From the NCBI GenBank assembly GCA_012295275.1, contig CM022677.1, positions 11,924,532 through 11,988,531 of the forward strand: a stretch of 64,000 nt of DNA, read 5' to 3'. The notes under the pieces were generated by a model. The model was not told where the DNA came from and did not search any database. It saw only the letters and a program-made list of their open reading frames with translations. Position numbers and translations under genes: made by a program. Below, in pieces: positions 59,365-64,000 of this stretch; position 1 is the first letter of the stretch; every line of letters starts with the position of its first letter. The stretch comes from Chrysomallon squamiferum. Its lineage: Eukaryota > Mollusca > Gastropoda > Neomphalida > Peltospiridae.

Positions 59365-60606
59365 CTTCTGTGTATTGCCTTGACATCTCCAGAGCTTTTC
59401 CAAATGATGCAGCTGTTGCATAACCCTTTAGCCTTTAGGAAAGAAAGAAAATAAAACAAAATATGAAATTACATTCCTGTATAAAATTATGTGATCAACC
59501 AAGCTTTTAAAATATAATTCTAATTTTGTTACTGATGTTGATATATATAATATAAATATATAGTTTTCTCTCTGTAGTACATTACATATTTAAAATGATT
59601 ATACACAAATCAAAGCTGAACATAACCTTAAGAAAAGATATTTGTTTTTTAAACATTTTCTCTATTAATCCTTAAATTCACCATCTTTAAATATAATCGT
59701 CAAACTGCTGTAGTGTTGATAAGAAAATAGGAGAGTGAAAATAAATAAATATATGTTTTGCTAGTTAATATTGTCAGTAATAGTAACGTGTGAACACAGA
59801 AAGTGAAGGTATGTTTGTTATACTTGATAAATCTAAAAAGTGTTTTATTTAACTGATTAAAAAGCTCATTTTGATTTTTATTAAGACCAATAGTAAATAA
59901 ATAAATGAAATGCACAACAAGGAAAAATGCCTATTGTTAACCAAACTTACAAAAACATACTTCTTAACAATTACTGGCTAATGATCATGTACTTAAAATA
60001 AATAGTCATCATTCTTATCTATACATTTTATTTTACTATGATCATGTGTGAAAACTTGATAGCAAAACATAATTAAATCTTTACTTACCTTTTCACTGCA
60101 CCATTTTCTGCATATTCAGCAGGCTTATTGTCATCCATTCTGAAACAAAAATAAAAGGATAATAAATCCAATAAGTCAGCAGGTAATTTAAATATTTTGG
60201 AAAAACACAAAGAAGTCCTAAGAAATAATTTTAAAAATAATTTTAAAAAATTATTCATTGCAAATGCAGCTTGATGATTTACAGAGTTCACTGACAGGTT
60301 TCATACAGCAATGTAGTCACAAGAAGGGAAGGACCTCTGCCTGTTACACGTACTGTGGTACAGTGAAATATAAATTCACTGCCTAAATCTTATCCTTTAA
60401 GTTCAAGCAGCTGCATATCACCATGAAAAAAATGACAAATGAGTTGAGAAAAGAAAACAAAGAAATAAAATAATAATTAGCTACCTTGTCAAAGTATTTG
60501 GCATTGTAATGTTTATTATGGGTGAAACACTGCCATTGTCACCTTGACCATCACAGTGACCAGTGTCCTCCTCGCTCAACATTGTTGATAATTTTATTGA
60601 ATGTCT
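59365..60606 (-). CDS. 5' exons of an unidentified protein-coding gene
   Basis: Three exons join in frame. The first coding exon (to 60485) starts at ATG 60582: MLSEEDTGHCDGQG, then NITMPNTLT. It is preceded by a 24-base leader after an acceptor (CATTTTCAG at about 60607), which implies an upstream untranslated exon. Exon 2 (60139-60089, 51 nt) encodes MDDNKPAEYAENGAVK and has GTAAGT as donor. Exon 3 (59432-59365, 68 nt) encodes LKGYATAASFGKALEMSRQY with a GTGAAC donor. Phases (2, 2, 1) match throughout. The product starts with an acidic, polar segment and has no signal peptide. I do not recognise the family. The remaining exons must lie below 59365, in or beyond the N gap. Exon 2 has a stray copy at 40118-40163. 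Confidence 0.65.
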
Positions 60607-60609
60607 GAA

Positions 60610-61555
60610 AATGCAAGTTGTATGTTATTTAAGAGTCTGCTTAGAAAAACAAATGATTTAGGAAAACTAAAAAGGGACAGACACAGAAAAAGAATTTTAA
60701 GGATTACATTCTGTAACAACCATAAAATAAAAAAAACCACAACATTTAGTGCAAAACTACTTAAAATTCTATAAATAAATATAATAAATACAAAAATGTT
60801 AATAACTATTTCGTTTTAACTTTTAGTCACCACTGAAAATATATTAAAATTTTTGGTTTCTCTGTTTCATCAATCAGCTTATATGTTGTTACTGCAAAAT
60901 ATTTTTAAATGCAGGCCTTTCAAACAAAAATGAAATTTTATTATTCTTATTCAAATATTTTCACTGATCATTTCTGATAAATGATTTAATTAGACTTTCT
61001 AATAAATACTGACACATATACAAGTATTGAACCTAAGCAGGTTTTTCATTCTTAAATAACATTCATAAAAGTATTATTATCAGATATTAACAGCTGTACA
61101 TCAAATAGCTAATTTCTGAAATATACTTTTTTTCTATTAATTAAAATAAGAAAAAATGTACTTATCTAACAATAAGCGGAGTTTTAAAGACAAGACTATT
61201 CCTAGGAAAAACATACTATATGTCTATCACTGTGGGTTGAATGTAAAAATAAAACTAATATTTTCTTACCCATTTCTGTATTTTAAATTGATACATCAAA
61301 TCAGTTCATGACAATTTGTCTTCAGTGTGTCCAATTATAACATTTGCTGTCTTAATCCAGCCCTATTTTAATTCTTTTTCAAAAGATCTGAACCCCAGTA
61401 ATCAGTCTAATAATATAAAAATATTCAATTAATAAATCTTTAAAAATATAATCAATAACTGGCTTTGTGCATTACTCTTATTAGGATCTGTTGTTGTTGT
61501 TTTTATTAAAAAGAAATATCTCAATATTGATACAATGACTTATTTTTATATTAAA
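60610..61555. other. AT-rich, no gene seen
   Basis: Presumably first intron or upstream flank of the minus-strand gene. No supported frames. Confidence 0.45.
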
Positions 61556-61559
61556 AGTT

Positions 61560-61810
61560 TTATTTCTCATTTTATTATTGTTGTTATTGCATGATAGTTT
61601 CAGAATAAAATAATAATTAAAATAGCTTTATCTTTTTATTGTTGTTGTTATTGTACATATTTTTAGAATTATACTAAATATTATTAAAATAATTTTATTT
61701 AACTTTTATTGTTGTTTTTGTAGTTATTAATGGATCATATTTTAGGATTATGTTAAATATTATTAAAATAGTTTTATTTTCATTTTTTATTGTTTTTGTT
61801 CTTGTCATAC
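61560..61810. repeat. Diverged tandem repeat of about 80 bp, three to four copies
   Basis: Repeating order TTTATTGTTGTTNTTGTNNT, then TTTTAGAATTATNNTAAATA, then TTATTAAAATAGTTTTATTT, starting near 61570, 61630, 61700 and 61780. Confidence 0.75.
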
Positions 61811-62044
61811 TTTGGTCTATGTGGATCAAAAAAGGGAGGGAATCAAGAATCCACTGTTGACATGAATTCATGTAAGTAAAATGAAATAGACTGTAAATGT
61901 TCCTTCTATTTTACTGCCTGTTTTTAATGAATCCATTGGTATGTATATTTGTCTATTTATCTGCCCATCAAACTCTAAGTAAATAAATGAATCACTCACA
62001 CTATGTGGATCCAAATATTCCTCTAAATTCTTTTCCATGCATCC

Positions 62045-62048
<4 letters not shown>

Positions 62049-62098
<50 letters not shown>
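62049..62098. repeat. (TC)n microsatellite
   Basis: About 24 TC units. Confidence 0.95.
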
Positions 62099-62101
<3 letters not shown>

Positions 62102-62154
62102 ATATAAATATAGCATATGAAGATATATACATTAACTCCTCCTTTCAATAACCA

Positions 62155-62725
62155 TCAGTAAATCATCTGTCCATATCTGCTGCTACCTCCAAGCATAACT
62201 ACCTTACAACCTGTTTCTGTATGTCTGTCCATTTATAACACAAGCACACTCTCATTCACATACATTCTAGCACATCTAACACATGTACCTGCACTTCCAT
62301 ATACATGTAGTTACCCATCTTCCTATCCATCAATCTCTATCTCTCTTTGGATCTATCCATCAACCTGCTGAGTTATCTATCTATACACAAACCTATCTAT
62401 CTACCTACCTATCTGCTTCTTCTATCTTATCTAGTTTTCTTTTATCTTGTCCGTTCAAGAATGTACCTACACATAACCATCCACCAATCATCTACCCGAC
62501 TCCCTAACTACCTACACATCTAACTATGTCTACATACCTACATTACAACCTGTCTTTCTGTTTGTCCATCTACAAACAAACTGTATCTACGTAACTTCAT
62601 ATATTTTCTTTCACACTTTCAAAATCTGATTATTCCATTTTTACCGTCTGTTTCTCATGCAGTCTGTATAATCTACATCTATGTATTAATCCATCATCCA
62701 CCTTTCCATCTATCTGTTCATCTGT
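62155..62725. repeat. Degenerate (CTAT/CATC)n low-complexity region
   Basis: Loosely repeated CTATCTATC, CATCCATC and CTACCTAC words over about 570 bp. Looks like a decayed tetranucleotide array. Confidence 0.65.
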
Positions 62726-62729
62726 CAGT

Positions 62730-63600
62730 GTTTATAGACATTTTTTAAACTTTTTATTGAAGTTAAAATAAACAATGTTTATCACTTAACCTGTTCTATA
62801 ATTCTAAATATACATTGAGCTTCTCTTTAAAGTAAATATTTTGAAATTATCCCTCAGATTCAGTTATCTGATATACCTTTACCTTCACCCTATTTTCTCT
62901 AATAAATTTATTTAAAAAGGGCATTTACCTGGAAACCCATCCATCTTTCTTCATATCTACTGTGCTTCTTGTTTACAATAAAAGTTGATTTAAACTTTAC
63001 ACCTCTTCTTTTCAATATCAGTCTGTGATGTAGATAATGACACATTTCCTTAATTTCAGGTGTTCTCACTTCTTCCTTTTTAACAGAAAACCACCCCCAA
63101 AAAATAACATTTTACTTCACTTTTCACTATGGACGTTGCTTTTTATAAAGTTAAAATTGAGATTTATCAGCTTTCCAAAAACTTAAATAAGGAGAAAGTA
63201 ATAACACATTAAAAATATTTGTTCTCTTAGTAAGTGTCCCATTAATTATGGACTGTGAAGAATGTATATTTTACTCAATTTACTTTTTCACTGTTGATTT
63301 AAAATTATTATACTATTATTACACCATACATTTTTATATAATAATAATAATAAATTAATTAATTAATTAATAAAATAAAATTTAAAAAAAGTTTGTTGAC
63401 TTTAAATTTCTGTTGTTTTAGAAAATGAGATCTGATATAAACACTATAATCTTAGAGGTCCTTAGTTCCGAATCGTTAGCATTCACAATCGTTTTTCTTT
63501 TTTCTTTTGTTTCTGTTTATGATGCCTACCCTTGATGTCATTAACATTATTAATAAGTGAATATTTCTTATCAGCGAATTCAAAATTGTCTGTTATCATT
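62730..63600. other. AT-rich, no gene seen
   Basis: Contains a (TAA)n/(TTAA)n patch at 63340-63385. Nothing else is supported. Confidence 0.45.
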
Positions 63601-63621
63601 CAATTGTAAACGAAGATTAAA

Positions 63622-63816
63622 ATGTTTTCTAGCAGACGCGAAGTGACGTGCGAGTCGGAAATGAGTCTCGATTACGATATTAGTTTCACGTCATCTAAAA
63701 GAAAAAAGACTAATTTCGGAGGCGAAGACAAAATAAAAACGTTTTTCTTTTTATACTCTTTAATACTGTTAAATCTCGTTAAAACATTAACCTCTTATTT
63801 CTTGATATCACTGTAA
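63622..63816 (+). CDS. Small hypothetical frame, possibly a first exon
   Basis: Starts MFSSRREVTCESEMSLDYDI and continues with a basic run (SSKRKKT) and then a hydrophobic tail (FFFLYSLILLNLV). The first 40 codons are distinctly richer in CpG and balanced codons than the surrounding AT-rich DNA, which suggests real coding sequence. The tail looks non-coding. No GT donor in a good context lies between them. No family is recognised. It faces away from the minus-strand gene at 60.6 kb. Confidence 0.35.
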   Translation: MFSSRREVTCESEMSLDYDISFTSSKRKKTNFGGEDKIKTFFFLYSLILLNLVKTLTSYFLISL

Positions 63817-64000
63817 GATTGTCGTTTAACTAACAGAAAACTACATTAATTTCTCCTGTATTTCCTGTATTTATTTTTAAAAAGTGTTCTGCTACCATTA
63901 CAGCCGTTTATAAGATAAAACTGATATTCAGATAAAGAAAAAAATATTAGCTTACTTTATCACATCTGACCAAATTTTCAGCCATAATTTGAGATAACGG

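Overview
The window is eukaryotic nuclear DNA, AT-rich and very rich in microsatellites, with degenerate non-LTR retrotransposons, split genes with GT/AG introns, tRNA-derived and DNA-transposon debris, and a 200-base assembly gap. The gene and repeat content (I-superfamily LINEs with RNase H, thrombospondin-1 exons, a BTB-BACK-PHR gene, a multi-copy 'DLCW' family, TTAGGG-type interstitial repeats) suggests a marine invertebrate, most likely a mollusc or other lophotrochozoan. That placement is inference only.

1-17.7 kb is a LINE graveyard, mostly on the minus strand. A long but frameshifted element (about 6.65-13.1 kb) carries ORF1 with CCHC knuckles, an AP endonuclease, a reverse transcriptase and a complete RNase H, and ends in a 33-bp minisatellite. 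A second, internally deleted relative lies at about 1.8-4.6 kb. Two modules are shared: a 580-bp putative 5' module (4823-5404 and 14457-15036) and a 3' module carrying a truncated RNase H (about 366-2150 and 15316-16821). The order implies head-to-tail LINE copies. The right-hand 3' module lies between 110-bp inverted repeats, and an inverted ORF1 fragment follows at 17.26-17.69 kb.

17.7-28.6 kb holds eroded coding sequence on the plus strand: a broken 'DLCW' family copy (19.0-19.95 kb), broken thrombospondin type-1 exons (22.5-26.7 kb), an old LINE scrap (20.2-21.1 kb, minus), and a 46-bp minisatellite of about 27 copies (24.0-25.25 kb).

28.6-37.1 kb is a direct tandem segmental duplication (5410 and 3097 bp). 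The copies differ mainly in a 65-bp minisatellite, which is about 2.8 kb with a 65+65+69 higher-order period in copy 1 and about 0.3 kb in copy 2. Copy 2 also contains a private fold-back.

37.1-50 kb is mostly non-genic. It contains a duplicated 330-bp block, a degenerate telomere-like array (42.6-43.4 kb), a large TAG/TAA array (45.9-47.2 kb), and inverted copies of pieces found at 49.6, 57.8 and 60.1 kb.

49.5-60.6 kb has three gene-like loci, all on the minus strand: a secreted beta-sandwich-like protein with an in-frame TAG (49.55-50.44 kb), a two-exon BTB-BACK-PHR gene with one apparent base lost near its end (52.87-54.53 kb), and the first exons of an unidentified gene with clean splice sites (59.37-60.61 kb). 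Between them are a tRNA-derived SINE fragment, a Tc1/mariner scrap and a hAT-like MITE. No operon-like organisation or shared pathway is visible, and most coding sequence here is decaying.
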